The notes: generated from the letters alone by a model not told the origin. Shown: positions 24,227 to 34,066, numbered from the stretch's first letter. The stretch: 64,000 bases of DNA from DASREM01 sp035652095 (GCA_035652095.1 DASREM010000028.1:124001-188000); one strand, 5' to 3'. Numbers and translations are program-made.

Positions 24227-25096
24227 ATGCCAAGCGCCTCAACCAAGTCTGTCGCCATTGTTTCCAAGCCCGGTAAGCCGGAACTGGTGACCATTGTTCC
24301 TGAACTCGTTCAGTGGCTTGGCGCCCACGACTACTCGGTGGTCGCCGATCGCGAATCCGCTGCTTACATAAGCGGGGTGCAGATCGTCGACCGCAAACAG
24401 ATTGGGTCGCTTCCGCTCAGGTTTGTTATTGTTCTTGGCGGAGATGGTACGCTCTTGGCCGCGGCCCGTGCTGTTGCCAAGGCTGGCATCCCGGTGCTCG
24501 GGATGAATCTCGGCTCGCTGGGGTTTCTCACGGAAATTCCACTCGAGGACCTCTACCCAACGCTGGAAGCGATCGATAAGGAGATTTGCGGCAGCGAGCA
24601 ACGGGCCATGGTACGTTGTGAAGTCTATCGCGCCGAGGCCTGCGTGGCTCGCTATGATGCGCTCAACGATGTTGTGGTCGGAAAAAGCACTATCGCGCGG
24701 CTCAACCACTGCGATGTCTATGTGGACAAGATGTTCGTCTCCGCATACAAGGCCGACAGCCTGATTGTTTCTTCACCCACGGGTTCCACCGCGTACTCGC
24801 TTGCCGCGGGCGGACCGATCCTCATGCCCTCGGTGGAGGCATTTGTCATCACTCCGGTATCAGCGCACTCTCTTACCCATCGCGCACTGGTGGTTCGTGA
24901 TACTTCGGAAATTGAGATCGTTGTCAAAACCGGGGACGAAGAAGCTTACCTCAGCATAGACGGCCAGGTTGGCATGCCTATGTATGACGGCGATCGACTG
25001 GTGTGCCGCAAGTCAGAGAATCGTGTGAAACTGCTCCGGACCCGCAAGACCTTCTTTGATGTGCTGCGCACCAAACTGAAGTGGGGAATTCGGTAA
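24227..25096 (+). CDS. nadK: NAD kinase
   Basis: A 289-residue ATP-dependent NAD kinase making NADP. The catalytic GGDGT motif (residues 71-75) is preceded by a hydrophobic strand. The second conserved block is present (LNDVVVGKS, SPTGSTAYSLAAGGPI), together with the substrate-region HSLTHRALVV. Length and order are normal. A -10-like TACAAT at 24209 predicts a 5' leader of only about 5 bases and no Shine-Dalgarno sequence is seen. It lies downstream of tlyA by 83 bases and converges with the next gene. Confidence 0.96.
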   Translation: MPSASTKSVAIVSKPGKPELVTIVPELVQWLGAHDYSVVADRESAAYISGVQIVDRKQIGSLPLRFVIVLGGDGTLLAAARAVAKAGIPVLGMNLGSLGFLTEIPLEDLYPTLEAIDKEICGSEQRAMVRCEVYRAEACVARYDALNDVVVGKSTIARLNHCDVYVDKMFVSAYKADSLIVSSPTGSTAYSLAAGGPILMPSVEAFVITPVSAHSLTHRALVVRDTSEIEIVVKTGDEEAYLSIDGQVGMPMYDGDRLVCRKSENRVKLLRTRKTFFDVLRTKLKWGIR

Positions 25097-25099
25097 GAA

Positions 25100-25819
25100 T
25101 CAGTTCACCTTTTTCCACACCAGGTCGTTACCCTCCCGCCGATCAACGAATCCCGTAATTCTTCCTTTTTCATCGCGAAGAAATATCTTCCGGGTACGTA
25201 ATTGCCCGCTGATGAACAGGACGTCTCGAACTTCCACCCGCAGCGCGGACCCAGGCCGGCCTTCGCGCGTGCCTGTCAGATGATCTCCTTCAAGCTTAAT
25301 CAAGTAAACCAGCTCGGGTCCTCCTTCGTAGCGTCCAACATACTGTTCCAGTTCTCTCGTCGGGAGCGCGATCGAGGGCGGTTCTTTCAACGCCGAGTAA
25401 GCGTGTACCAGCAGTAGTTTCCAAACCCCTCCCTGCTTTTGCCAGGTTTCAGTCATGAGGTATTTTGCCGCTAAGGTTTGCCCATGGTAGTTCTCCACTT
25501 CGTCATCCCGGTGGACTACCGTGGCCACATCTCCGGAGGTGGTAGCCGAATACTCAGAGATGCTGATCGTCCCTGAAACGCCCTTGGGAAGTGGCTGGAG
25601 TTGCTTCAGGAACTCGGCCCGCTGGATGATCTCGCCGTTCTCATCCACGTATACGGCACCTGGCGCGAGCGCCTCGTCCCAGAGTTTGGCGTTACCAGGA
25701 GCAATCGCATCCAGCAGCGCCTGGTCGCGAGCGCGGAGTTCGGCAGCAATGTCCGACTGCGGAGAAGGTGAAGCCGCAATGGCGGCAGCCAACATGACTT
25801 GAGCAAAGATGGGGAACAC
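25100..25819 (-). CDS. Exported DUF4440 (NTF2-like) protein with C-terminal lipocalin-like domain
   Basis: A 239-residue exported protein. After a signal peptide (to about ASPSPQ), residues 25-130 fit the SnoaL/DUF4440 NTF2-like fold (ELRARDQALLDAIAPGN, LAPGAVYVDENGEIIQRAEFL, TETWQKQGGVWKLLLVHAYS). The C-terminal part (ELEQYVGRYEGG...LYFIRG-like strands) resembles the DUF3471 beta-barrel often attached to serine hydrolases. The start is GTG with a perfect AGGAGG 5 bases upstream. The catalytic function is unknown. Confidence 0.82.
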   Translation of the reverse strand: MFPIFAQVMLAAAIAASPSPQSDIAAELRARDQALLDAIAPGNAKLWDEALAPGAVYVDENGEIIQRAEFLKQLQPLPKGVSGTISISEYSATTSGDVATVVHRDDEVENYHGQTLAAKYLMTETWQKQGGVWKLLLVHAYSALKEPPSIALPTRELEQYVGRYEGGPELVYLIKLEGDHLTGTREGRPGSALRVEVRDVLFISGQLRTRKIFLRDEKGRITGFVDRREGNDLVWKKVN

Positions 25820-26003
25820 AGGTGCCTCCTGAACGCCATCTAATTAGACGTAAACACGACGCGTTCTGCTCATCAACTCTCACTTCCACTAAAAGCTGGG
25901 TTTCGACCATCCTCGCATGCCAATTTCGCAACTAAAAGTCGACTGACAAATCGAATTTCAAACCTCAATCCTGAAAGCCTAGCCCATCGATTGGAGTGTC
26001 ACC

Positions 26004-26789
26004 ATGTACCATCATTTCAAGAACCTGATGTATACCGTAAATGTCGGAACGCCTGACCCCCGTTTCGGCAACATGCTGCTCGAACAGTTCGGAGGCGCCA
26101 ACGGGGAGTTGGCGGCGGCCATGCAATACACGATCCAGGGCTGGAATTGCGACGACCCTGCGCGCAAGGATCTCCTCCTCGACATCGGCACCGAGGAACT
26201 CAGCCATTTGGAAGTAGTGGGAACTCTGGCCCGCATGCACTTGCGGCCTATGAAAAAGAAACTCCAAGGTGCAGAGGAAGATCCCATGGTGGCGATAGCG
26301 GGCGGCGGAGGAGTAAATCTCTACAATTCGGTCGGCGATCCGTGGACAGCCGACTACTTGAAAATCACCGGCGAACTCGACGTCGACCTGCGCAGCAATA
26401 TTGCTGCCGAAGCGCGGGCAAAGATTGTCTACGAAAGACTGATCAACCTTTGTGACGATCCCGGATCGAAAGATGCATTGCAATTCCTGATGACCCGCGA
26501 GATCACGCACATGAAAGCTTTCACCGCGGCGCTGGAGAGCCTCGGGAAGGACCGTTTCTCTATCGGACAAATTCCGCCCACCCCAGGGTTGGTGGACCAA
26601 TACTTTAAAGATTCCACCGGAACCGGAGACGAAGGCGAAACTGAGGCTCGCGGTCCCTGGAACGAAGGCGAAAACTGGAAAATCATCGAGGCCCCCCAAC
26701 TTGCGCAGGGGACCAACGGCCATGGCACCAAGCCGGGGAAACGCGAACTGGACGAACAGCGGGTCGCCAAGACTCGCAAAACCGCTTGA
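26004..26789 (+). CDS. Manganese catalase
   Basis: A 261-residue non-haem dimanganese catalase that disproportionates H2O2. Metal ligands are apparent: Glu35 (GANGELAAAM), Glu65 and His68 (EELSHLE), Glu136 (NIAAEARAK) and His169 (REITHMKAF). The N-terminus lacks the usual short Lys-rich start but begins at the correct point for the family. The C-terminal 60 residues are Gly/Glu-rich and basic at the end (KPGKRELDEQRVAKTRKTA), typical of the variable tail. GGAG stands 8 bases upstream of the ATG. It is probably monocistronic and followed by a strong hairpin. Confidence 0.93.
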   Translation: MYHHFKNLMYTVNVGTPDPRFGNMLLEQFGGANGELAAAMQYTIQGWNCDDPARKDLLLDIGTEELSHLEVVGTLARMHLRPMKKKLQGAEEDPMVAIAGGGGVNLYNSVGDPWTADYLKITGELDVDLRSNIAAEARAKIVYERLINLCDDPGSKDALQFLMTREITHMKAFTAALESLGKDRFSIGQIPPTPGLVDQYFKDSTGTGDEGETEARGPWNEGENWKIIEAPQLAQGTNGHGTKPGKRELDEQRVAKTRKTA

Positions 26790-26815
26790 TCATGGCTCTT
26801 TTTCTGAACTGAGTA

Positions 26816-26853
26816 CATCCCAGGCCCGGCGGCATTTGGCCGGGCGTGGGATG
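26816..26853 (+). other. Strong RNA hairpin after the Mn-catalase gene
   Basis: CATCCCA-G-GCCCGGC, an 8-base loop, then GCCGGGC-G-TGGGATG: two 7-bp stems separated by a single G-G mismatch. No U-tract follows, so it may be a Rho-assisted 3' end or an mRNA-stabilising stem. Confidence 0.5.
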
Positions 26854-26913
26854 ACCTGCGCAGCGCTAAAACACTTTCTCCCTTCCACTCTATGCAGTAA
26901 ACTCGCAGCGACA

Positions 26914-28584
26914 ATGAAGATATTCCTCTCTCTCTTACTGCTCACTGGGCTTGTGTCTGCACAACCTCAACCTGCAGCGGACGTAGTCATTACCAACGCC
27001 AAGATTTGGACCGTTGATCCTGCACGGCCTGAAGCTCAAGCTGTGGCAATTCTTGGAGACCGCATCGTCGCGGTCGGCTCCAATCAGGAGGTCAACCGCT
27101 GGCGCGGTCCGAAAACACAGGGGATCGACGCGAACGGAAAGCTGCTGCTACCTGGCTTCAATGATGCGCACGTGCACTTTGTTGACGGAGGCGCGAGCCT
27201 CGATAGTGTTCATCTGAATGATGCCGGCAGTGCGCAGGAATTCTCCCATCGCATAGCGCAGCAAGCCAGAAAGGTCGCCAAAGGGGAATGGGTGCTCGGC
27301 GGTGAGTGGGATGAAACCAAGTGGACCCCGGCTACCCTTCCGACGAAGGAACTCCTCGATCCTCTTACGCCCGACACCCCGGTTTTTGTCACCCGCTATG
27401 ACGGGCACGAAGCCCTGGCCAACTCGGTTGTGCTGCGCCTTGCCGGAATAACGGCGAAGACTCCCGATCCTCCCGGCGGCGTGATTGTCCGTGATGCGCA
27501 AGGCAATCCAACCGGTGTTGTCAAAGACGCGGCCCAGGATCTGGTCTTCAAAGTCATGCCGCCACTCACCCACGATCAGCGGGTGCGAATCGTTAAGCGG
27601 GCCATGGCCCATGCCGCGTCACTCGGCGTAACCAGCGTCCAGCACATGAACCCGGACTACGCAGATATCGCGGTTTATTCGGAACTGCGCCAGCGCGGAG
27701 AATTGATTACTCGTATCTATGCCGCACCGCTTATCCCGGGGGTCGATGACCAGGTGCGCATCGGCATCCGCCACGCTTTCGGCGATTCGTACCTGCGCCT
27801 TGGTGCGCTCAAGTCGTATGCTGACGGCTCTCTCGGGTCGGGCACCGCTTACTTCTACGAGCCTTATCTGAATACACCCAATAATCGGGGTCTGCTCAGC
27901 GACACCATGCAGCCGCTCTCGCTGATGCGCGAGCGCATGATGCGCGCTGATGCTGCGGGACTTCAACTCTGCACTCACGCAATTGGCGATGAGGGAATCT
28001 CCATTATTCTCGACCTCTACGCTGAAATCACGAAGGCCCACGGGGAGGCGGATCGCCGCTTCCGCATCGAACACGCCCAGCACATGGCGGCCAAGGATTT
28101 TGATCGCTTCGCGCAACTTCATGTCATCGCTTCTATGCAGCCCTATCACGCGATTGACGATGGACGCTGGGCCGAAAGCCGTATCGGTCACGACCGCGCC
28201 AGCCGCACCTACGCTTTTCGGACGTTCCTCGACCACGGGGTGCGACTCGCGTTTGGCACCGACTGGAACGTTGCCCCTTTGAATCCCATGCTAGGCCTTT
28301 ATGGTGCGGTAACTCGCGCCACACTGGATGGCAAGAATCCCAATGGCTGGTTTCCCGAACAGAAGATCACCCTCAAAGAAGCCATTGAGGCCTACACCAT
28401 GGGCTCTGCATATGCGGAGTTTCAGGAGAAAGAAAAAGGCTCCATTACCCCGGGCAAACTCGCTGACATGGTGATCCTGAGCGACGATCTTTTCTCCATC
28501 GATCCGGTGAAGATTCGTGATGTTGCTGTGCTCAAAACTATCCTGGGCGGGAAGATCATCTACGATGCCGGAGCAGGCAAGTGA
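26914..28584 (+). CDS. Exported amidohydrolase, YtcJ-like
   Basis: A 556-residue member of the amidohydrolase_3 family (YtcJ/N-substituted formamide deformylase-like). The signal peptide covers residues 1-19 (MKIFLSLLLLTGLVSAQ). Metal-ligand motifs are GFNDAHVHFVDGG, LCTHAIGDEG, IEHAQHM and FGTDWNVAP. The substrate is unknown; related enzymes hydrolyse amide or cyclic C-N bonds. ATG 26914 was chosen for the signal peptide; TAAACT lies 10 bases upstream and no Shine-Dalgarno is visible, so the leader is very short. Its stop overlaps the next start as GTGA. Confidence 0.9.
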   Translation: MKIFLSLLLLTGLVSAQPQPAADVVITNAKIWTVDPARPEAQAVAILGDRIVAVGSNQEVNRWRGPKTQGIDANGKLLLPGFNDAHVHFVDGGASLDSVHLNDAGSAQEFSHRIAQQARKVAKGEWVLGGEWDETKWTPATLPTKELLDPLTPDTPVFVTRYDGHEALANSVVLRLAGITAKTPDPPGGVIVRDAQGNPTGVVKDAAQDLVFKVMPPLTHDQRVRIVKRAMAHAASLGVTSVQHMNPDYADIAVYSELRQRGELITRIYAAPLIPGVDDQVRIGIRHAFGDSYLRLGALKSYADGSLGSGTAYFYEPYLNTPNNRGLLSDTMQPLSLMRERMMRADAAGLQLCTHAIGDEGISIILDLYAEITKAHGEADRRFRIEHAQHMAAKDFDRFAQLHVIASMQPYHAIDDGRWAESRIGHDRASRTYAFRTFLDHGVRLAFGTDWNVAPLNPMLGLYGAVTRATLDGKNPNGWFPEQKITLKEAIEAYTMGSAYAEFQEKEKGSITPGKLADMVILSDDLFSIDPVKIRDVAVLKTILGGKIIYDAGAGK

Positions 28585-29462
28585 CCGAGCCGCTTTCCAT
28601 ACTTGAGATTGAAGAAAAGAAATTTCGTTGCTGCGATGTAACCTTGAATTACGCCGAGGGGCCAGACGACGGTCCCAGCATGGTGATGATTCATGGGCTC
28701 GGCAGGCGCTGGCAGGTGCTGCAACCGATCATTGCGCCGCTTTCGAAGAAGTACCACATTTACGCTCCCGACCTGCGCGGGCACGGCGGGTCCGCCCGTG
28801 TCCCTGGTGCATATCGCGAAATCCAGTATGCCGCCGACATCTCGCAATTTCTTCATGGCACGGTGGGCAAACCCGCGATCATCTTCGGGCATTCCCTCGG
28901 CGGCATGATCGGCATGCATATCGCGGCTCATGAGCCCACACTCGTTCGTGCTCTCATAGTTGGAGACAGCATGATTGATCCCGCCCTGCTTCACAGCAGC
29001 CTCTATCCCAAACTCTTCAGTTCTCTTGCAGATCTGGCACGTAAGGGAGGAACGGCGGAAGTTATCGCTCGTGGCCTGGCTGAAATTGAACTTCAACTTC
29101 CCGGGCTTGAGGAGTTGGTCCGCATCGGCGATCTTCCGGGAAACGATCACGCTTACCTTCTTCGCTGGGCAGAGTGCGTGCGCCATGCCGACCCCGATAC
29201 TTACACCATGTCGGTCGACGGCACTTCATTGGAGGGTTGGGACGGTGAATCGCTGCTCAAAAAAATTGAATGCCCGACCTTACTTTTGCAGGCCAACCCG
29301 GACCTCGGGGGCCTGATGTCGAATGATGATGTGGACATTGCAGTCAAGCTTCTCGCAAGATCGAAAGTAGTGCGGTTTCCAACTCTCGGACACGCACTTT
29401 ACATGCAGCAAGCTGAACCAGTCCTCCGCGCCGTGCAGGACTTCCTGGCGCACGTTCTCTGA
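28581..29462 (+). CDS. Alpha/beta hydrolase
   Basis: A 293-residue alpha/beta-hydrolase fold protein. Oxyanion region MIHGLGRRWQ, nucleophile elbow GHSLGGMIG, and a late His in LGHALYMQQAEP make a plausible catalytic triad. No signal peptide, hence cytoplasmic. The GTG start overlaps the amidohydrolase stop by 4 bases, so the two are translationally coupled, even though one product is exported and the other is not. The specific substrate (ester, lactone or C-C bond) cannot be assigned. Confidence 0.9.
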   Translation: MTEPLSILEIEEKKFRCCDVTLNYAEGPDDGPSMVMIHGLGRRWQVLQPIIAPLSKKYHIYAPDLRGHGGSARVPGAYREIQYAADISQFLHGTVGKPAIIFGHSLGGMIGMHIAAHEPTLVRALIVGDSMIDPALLHSSLYPKLFSSLADLARKGGTAEVIARGLAEIELQLPGLEELVRIGDLPGNDHAYLLRWAECVRHADPDTYTMSVDGTSLEGWDGESLLKKIECPTLLLQANPDLGGLMSNDDVDIAVKLLARSKVVRFPTLGHALYMQQAEPVLRAVQDFLAHVL

Positions 29463-29889
29463 GAATCACTCAAACTCAACAGTGCGCACAAAGGCCATTG
29501 ATAAAAGTTGCGAAGCGCAGCCCTGCAATGACTGCTTTCGTCAACAGTCGCCGGATCCGCGCGAAAATCCGCCTTGGCATTCGAGACTCGTATTCAGCTC
29601 TCTGCTGCCGTACACTCCAAACAACGCTTCCAGAGCGGCATTCGGGGTACCCATGTACTTCTGGACATCTTGACGCACTCCGGAATCCAGCTTACAGTCC
29701 CAGCAATCTTCGCAGTGCAGCAGCGGAAAGTCAGCTCATCCTGGTGATCTAGCCAGCGGGCCTCGTGTGCTCGCACGTCGCGACTCCCGTCTCCGAAGAT
29801 CGACGGGCTGAACTGGGAACAAGCGCCCTCTCCCACACCCCATTCCTGTTTTCGCCGGAGTGTGTCCACCTCTGGGCTACGGAGGATTC
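29463..29889. other. Intergenic region without a supported gene
   Basis: About 430 bases. The short reading frames on both strands show no ribosome-binding site, recognisable motif or consistent composition. The only clear element is GGAGG at the end, which serves the di-haem protein gene. Confidence 0.5.
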
Positions 29890-31173
29890 ATGAACTCCCC
29901 TAAGTCGCTCGGCGTAGTTCTCTCCCTCGCATTGCTGGTGCTAGCGCTCGACGCCGGCACCAACACCACCACCGCTACGGAAGCTCCCACAGGATTCTCC
30001 ACTCCCACACTCTCCGACAATCCCGGGTCGCAGAGTATCAGCAACGGCATTGTCGAAGCTCCTGGTGACACGTTCGCTCTGGACCAGGAAGCGTTTGAAG
30101 AAGAGGACGGCGTGGACAAGGGTCTGGGTCCTCTGTACAACGCCCGTTCCTGCGCCGACTGCCACCAGAATCCCGTGACCGGGGGAACGAGTCAGATTTC
30201 CGAATTCCGTGCCGGGCATTTCGACTCGCAAGGCAAGTTCGCCAATCCCACCATTACCATCAACGGCGGCTTGAACAACGTTCCCAACCGTTCCCTGATC
30301 AACGACCGCTCGACCTGCGAGCAATCCGCGGAGCGGGTTCCGATCACCGAGTACATCCGCGCTCTCAGGATGTCCTTGAACCTTCTTGGCGACGGTTTCG
30401 TCGAAGCGATTGATGATTCAACATTGCAGGCCATCGCTACCGCACAACCCGGGCAGAGCGGCGGCAAAATTGCCGGCGAGTTCATCACCGTTCCGGTGCT
30501 CGAAGCTGCCGGTCAAACCCGTGGCGGTCGCTTCGGATGGAAAAACCAGCACGCCAGCCTTCTGTCGTTCTCGAGCGACGCCTACATCAATGAACAGGGA
30601 ATTACCAATCGCCTGAATGTCACCGACACCACTTCGGTTTGTAAAACTACCAGCGATCCCGAAGATGGAATCGATTCTATCGGCATGGCCGACATCGATC
30701 ACTTTGCCGCATTTATCCGCGGCACGATGGCGCCCCCAGGGGACTCAGCCCTGCTGGCCACGCCGGATGGGCAAGCCGGACAAGCTCTGTTTACGCAGAT
30801 TGGATGTTCGATTTGTCACGTGACCTCCATTACTACCGCCGCCCCGGGAACTCTCATCAACGGCGGTACCTTCGCGGTCCCGGACGCGTTGGGCAACAAG
30901 ATCATTCATCCGTATAGCGATTTCTTGTTGCACAACATCAACACCGGGGATGGCATTGTCCAGAATGGTCCGTCCGATACCGCCTTCAAATTGCGCACCG
31001 CCCCGCTATGGGGATTGCGCACCCATGATCGTCTGATGCATGACGGGCTTTCCGCCTCCCGCGAAGAAGCCATTCTTCGCCACGGCGGCGAAGCCAGCAA
31101 CGTTCTGAAGGCTTATTCGAAACTGTCCACCACACAAAAAACTCAGTTGCTGACTTTCCTAAATGCTTTGTGA
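29890..31173 (+). CDS. Di-haem oxidoreductase-like c-type cytochrome (DUF1111)
   Basis: A 427-residue exported protein: signal peptide at residues 1-22, then the two haem c sites CADCH (88-92) and CSICH (306-310) typical of the DHOR/DUF1111 putative peroxidase family. GPLYNARSCADCHQNP and FKLRTAPLWGLRTHDRLMHDG are characteristic family segments. It is probably periplasmic and handles electrons or peroxide; activity is not established for the family. The start at 29890 has GGAGG 6 bases upstream. A canonical terminator follows the stop. Confidence 0.92.
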   Translation: MNSPKSLGVVLSLALLVLALDAGTNTTTATEAPTGFSTPTLSDNPGSQSISNGIVEAPGDTFALDQEAFEEEDGVDKGLGPLYNARSCADCHQNPVTGGTSQISEFRAGHFDSQGKFANPTITINGGLNNVPNRSLINDRSTCEQSAERVPITEYIRALRMSLNLLGDGFVEAIDDSTLQAIATAQPGQSGGKIAGEFITVPVLEAAGQTRGGRFGWKNQHASLLSFSSDAYINEQGITNRLNVTDTTSVCKTTSDPEDGIDSIGMADIDHFAAFIRGTMAPPGDSALLATPDGQAGQALFTQIGCSICHVTSITTAAPGTLINGGTFAVPDALGNKIIHPYSDFLLHNINTGDGIVQNGPSDTAFKLRTAPLWGLRTHDRLMHDGLSASREEAILRHGGEASNVLKAYSKLSTTQKTQLLTFLNAL

Positions 31174-31183
31174 CCCCTGGGCT

Positions 31184-31219
31184 CCGCGGAGAGGAGCCTC
31201 CACCTCTCCGCGGTTTTTT
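31184..31219 (+). terminator. Intrinsic terminator of the di-haem protein gene
   Basis: CCGCGGAGAGG (31184-31194) pairs perfectly with CCTCTCCGCGG (31203-31213) across an 8-base loop, followed by six T residues. It starts 11 bases after the stop codon. Confidence 0.93.
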
Positions 31220-31281
31220 GTTGCTTGCCTCATCGTCGTTGCAAGACGCCATGACGAGGAGATTTCTCTCGGGTGGGGAAG

Positions 31282-31287
31282 TAGAAT
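31282..31287 (+). promoter_or_regulatory. -10 element giving a probable leaderless transcript
   Basis: TAGAAT ends 6 bases before the ATG at 31294 and no Shine-Dalgarno lies between, so transcription should begin at the start codon. Confidence 0.5.
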
Positions 31288-31293
31288 GATCTG

Positions 31294-32064
31294 ATGCCGC
31301 AGGACATTCTGAAGGCTCCTCCGCCGCCAGTTGACGCCCGCCTCCCTTATGGCAGCGACCCCAATCAATTTGGCGAGTTGCGCCTGCCCAAGACCAAAGG
31401 CCCGTTCCCGGTAATCATGAACATTCACGGAGGCTTCTGGCGGGCGAAGTACGATCTGGCGCATGCTGGGGCTCTCTGCGCGGCCCTCACCGCCCAGGGA
31501 CTTGCTACCTGGAACGTGGAATATCGTCGCGTCGGAAACAAAGACGGAGGCTGGCCGCACACCTTCGAAGACATAGCCAGCGCCTGGCGTCATATTCCGC
31601 AGATTGCAAAACGCTATAACCTCGACTCCACCAGAACTCTCGTGATGGGCCACTCCGCGGGAGGCCAACTGGCGCTCTGCCTGGCTGGCCACGAACACAC
31701 CGTTAAACGTGCAGTTTCGCTGGCGGGCGTCGTCGATCTGCAGGAGGCTTTCAACGAACATCTGAGCAACGATGCAGTCGTGGATTTTCTGGGAGGGAAG
31801 CCGCAACAGGTCAGCGACCACTACCGCGAGGCTGATCCCACGCAGCTCTCAATCAAAGACTGCACGCAGTGGCTGATTCACGGTCTGGCAGACGATACCG
31901 TTCCCGCTAATTTCAGTCGCAATTATGCGCAGGCAAAAAAGCAAAAAGGCGAGGACGTCCATCTGCTCGAGATTTCCACGGCCGGGCACTACGATCTAAT
32001 CGACCCGCACTCCAATGCCTGGCCAAAGGTGGAAGGCACGATTCTTCACCTGCTCGCCCCGTAG
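31294..32064 (+). CDS. Alpha/beta hydrolase (BD-FAE/kynurenine formamidase-like)
   Basis: A 256-residue cytoplasmic alpha/beta hydrolase. The oxyanion motif HGGFW (residues about 45-49), nucleophile GHSAGGQLAL, Asp in HGLADDTVP, and His in TAGHYDLIDP form a full triad. The HGGFW and GHSAGG combination is typical of the BD-FAE and arylformamidase group. The native substrate is unknown. The gene follows the preceding terminator and looks monocistronic. It converges with the DinB-like gene. Confidence 0.9.
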   Translation: MPQDILKAPPPPVDARLPYGSDPNQFGELRLPKTKGPFPVIMNIHGGFWRAKYDLAHAGALCAALTAQGLATWNVEYRRVGNKDGGWPHTFEDIASAWRHIPQIAKRYNLDSTRTLVMGHSAGGQLALCLAGHEHTVKRAVSLAGVVDLQEAFNEHLSNDAVVDFLGGKPQQVSDHYREADPTQLSIKDCTQWLIHGLADDTVPANFSRNYAQAKKQKGEDVHLLEISTAGHYDLIDPHSNAWPKVEGTILHLLAP

Positions 32065-32085
32065 CTACACGGCCGCGCCGTGGCA

Positions 32086-32577
32086 TCAGTCCGCGACAAG
32101 GTTGTCCGCGCGCCCAGTTTCCAGCTTCTTGGTCAAATACATCATCTGCCCCACATGATGGTGCAAGTGTGTGGCGCAACGCAGAAGGAGGGTGAAGCGA
32201 TTCTCCGCGTCATCTTCCCCCTTCGCCGAATAGGCCTTGCCCCAATCGTCCTGTTTCTGCGCCCGGATTGTCCTACCCACCATCCCGACCGCCTCATCAA
32301 AGCGCTTCATGACTTCCTGCTTTGGCGGCCGCGCTGCTTCAGCGAATTCCCGCGGACGGTCCCGCACATATCCAGTTTTGGCGATCTCCGCCCCAATGTA
32401 GTAGTTCAGGTTGCCGGTGAGGTGCAGTACCAGGTGCCCGAAGCTATTCCCAAACGAAAATGGCTTTTGCCAGAACTGTTCCTCGCTCAGGGGCTCAGAC
32501 ATCTGTTTCACCAGTTCCCCTAGTTCTTCATATCGCTGGGCAAGACTGGTCGCGATTAACGTATTCAGGTCTGTCAT
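32086..32577 (-). CDS. DinB/YfiT-like four-helix protein
   Basis: A 163-residue cytoplasmic protein of the DinB-like metal-dependent hydrolase fold (DUF1572-type). Four long helices are evident, with likely metal-binding histidines in FGHLVLHLTGNLNYYIG and THLHHHVGQMMYL. Several family members are thiol-S-transferases; the substrate here is unknown. It is convergent with the upstream hydrolase gene and likely transcribed alone. Confidence 0.85.
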   Translation of the reverse strand: MTDLNTLIATSLAQRYEELGELVKQMSEPLSEEQFWQKPFSFGNSFGHLVLHLTGNLNYYIGAEIAKTGYVRDRPREFAEAARPPKQEVMKRFDEAVGMVGRTIRAQKQDDWGKAYSAKGEDDAENRFTLLLRCATHLHHHVGQMMYLTKKLETGRADNLVAD

Positions 32578-32692
32578 GCAGAAATCCTAACCCAACAAAT
32601 GCAACCATGAGCGGGAGATTCTAAACCTGAGCCGACGTCGGACGCACACCGTTGCCGTGCTCTTCCGGCGCTGAGTGTGCTACAAAGACCGG

Positions 32693-34066
32693 ATGCGCCG
32701 AGTCCTTTTTTGTGTGTTCCTGGCCGTTTGTTCCTCAACTGCCCAGACTCCCGACTCCGCTCTGCAGCAGAGAGTGGATGCCATTGTCGAGAATACCTTG
32801 GCCACCACCGGCATTCCCAGCGTCTCTCTCGCCGTGATCCAGAATGGCAAGGTCATGTTCCTGCGCGCCTACGGAAAGGCCCGCCTTGAACCGCCGCTTG
32901 CCGCCGCCGCCGGAATGGTCTACAGCATCGGTTCGATCAGCAAACAGTTCACTGCCACAGCGATTCTCCTGCTGGCGGAGGATGGCAAACTCTCACTGGA
33001 CGATCCGGTGTCGCGGTTTATTCCAGATCTCACGCTTGGCAACCAAGTCACGATCCGGCAATTGCTCTCGCACACTTCCGGTTACCGGGATTACTGGCCA
33101 CAGGACTACCTTCCACCCTTCATGCTGCAACCGACCACAGCCGGCAACATCCTCGACCTCTGGGCCCGCCAACCGCTCGACTTCGATCCCGGCGCCGACT
33201 GGCAATACAGCAACACCAATTTCGTGATTGCCGGGCTGATCGTCGAGAAAGCGAGCGGGATGCCTCTCATGCAATATCTGGGGCGACGCATCTTCGCGCC
33301 GCTCGACATGAAAGGGGTGGTGGACATTGACCAGAATGCATTACCGGATAACAGCCCCACAGGCTATCTTCGTTACGGTCTTGGCCCGTTGCACCCGGCT
33401 CCAAAAGAAGGGAAGGGCTGGCTGTTCGCCGCAGCACAGCTTGCGATGCCAGTCGAAGATCTCGCCAAGTGGGACATCGGCTTATTCGACCACCGCCTCT
33501 TGAAGGATGCTTCGTATAAAGTAATGGAAACCGAAGTCCTATTGAAAAATGGTCTTGGAACCCATTACGGTTTGGGAATGATGGTGCGCGAGGAGTTTGG
33601 GCATCGCGTGCTGGCTCATGGCGGTGAGGTTTCAGGATTCACCGCGCAAAACATCGTTTTCCCCGATGACCGTTCCGCGGTCATCGTATTGGTCAACCAG
33701 GACTCTTCGTCGGTATCGTCGGATATCGCGCGCAACATCGCCTCATGGTTATTCGAGGCCGGCCACCAGGAGCAAAGCGAAGAAGAAGCCCTGTCCCTGC
33801 TGGTTCAATTGCAAAAGGGCAAACTCGACCGCAGTCGTTTGACTGAGAATTGCAACCGCTATTTCAGTGATCAGGCGGTCAAGGATTTCTCATCCAGCCT
33901 GGCGTCGCTGGGCTTGCCGAAATGGCTCAAACAGACCAGTCAAAGCCAACGGGGCGGGATGACATTTCATGGCTTCGAAGCTGATTTCGGAAGCAAGTCC
34001 GTCAACATTTGGGAACGCGTCATGCCCGACGGCAAGGTCGAACAATTTCAGATTAGCGCCAAGTGA
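32693..34066 (+). CDS. Exported serine hydrolase of the beta-lactamase class C fold
   Basis: A 457-residue penicillin-binding-protein-like serine hydrolase. A signal peptide (residues 1-18) leads into the catalytic domain with nucleophile S81-x-x-K84 (IGSISKQFT), a YSNTNF Y-x-N motif and a third motif LAHGGEVSG (HxG in place of KTG). The final 110 residues after the catalytic domain form a DUF3471-like addition. Such proteins are usually esterases or peptidases rather than true beta-lactamases. TACAAA lies 6 bases before ATG 32693 and no Shine-Dalgarno is seen. Confidence 0.9.
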   Translation: MRRVLFCVFLAVCSSTAQTPDSALQQRVDAIVENTLATTGIPSVSLAVIQNGKVMFLRAYGKARLEPPLAAAAGMVYSIGSISKQFTATAILLLAEDGKLSLDDPVSRFIPDLTLGNQVTIRQLLSHTSGYRDYWPQDYLPPFMLQPTTAGNILDLWARQPLDFDPGADWQYSNTNFVIAGLIVEKASGMPLMQYLGRRIFAPLDMKGVVDIDQNALPDNSPTGYLRYGLGPLHPAPKEGKGWLFAAAQLAMPVEDLAKWDIGLFDHRLLKDASYKVMETEVLLKNGLGTHYGLGMMVREEFGHRVLAHGGEVSGFTAQNIVFPDDRSAVIVLVNQDSSSVSSDIARNIASWLFEAGHQEQSEEEALSLLVQLQKGKLDRSRLTENCNRYFSDQAVKDFSSSLASLGLPKWLKQTSQSQRGGMTFHGFEADFGSKSVNIWERVMPDGKVEQFQISAK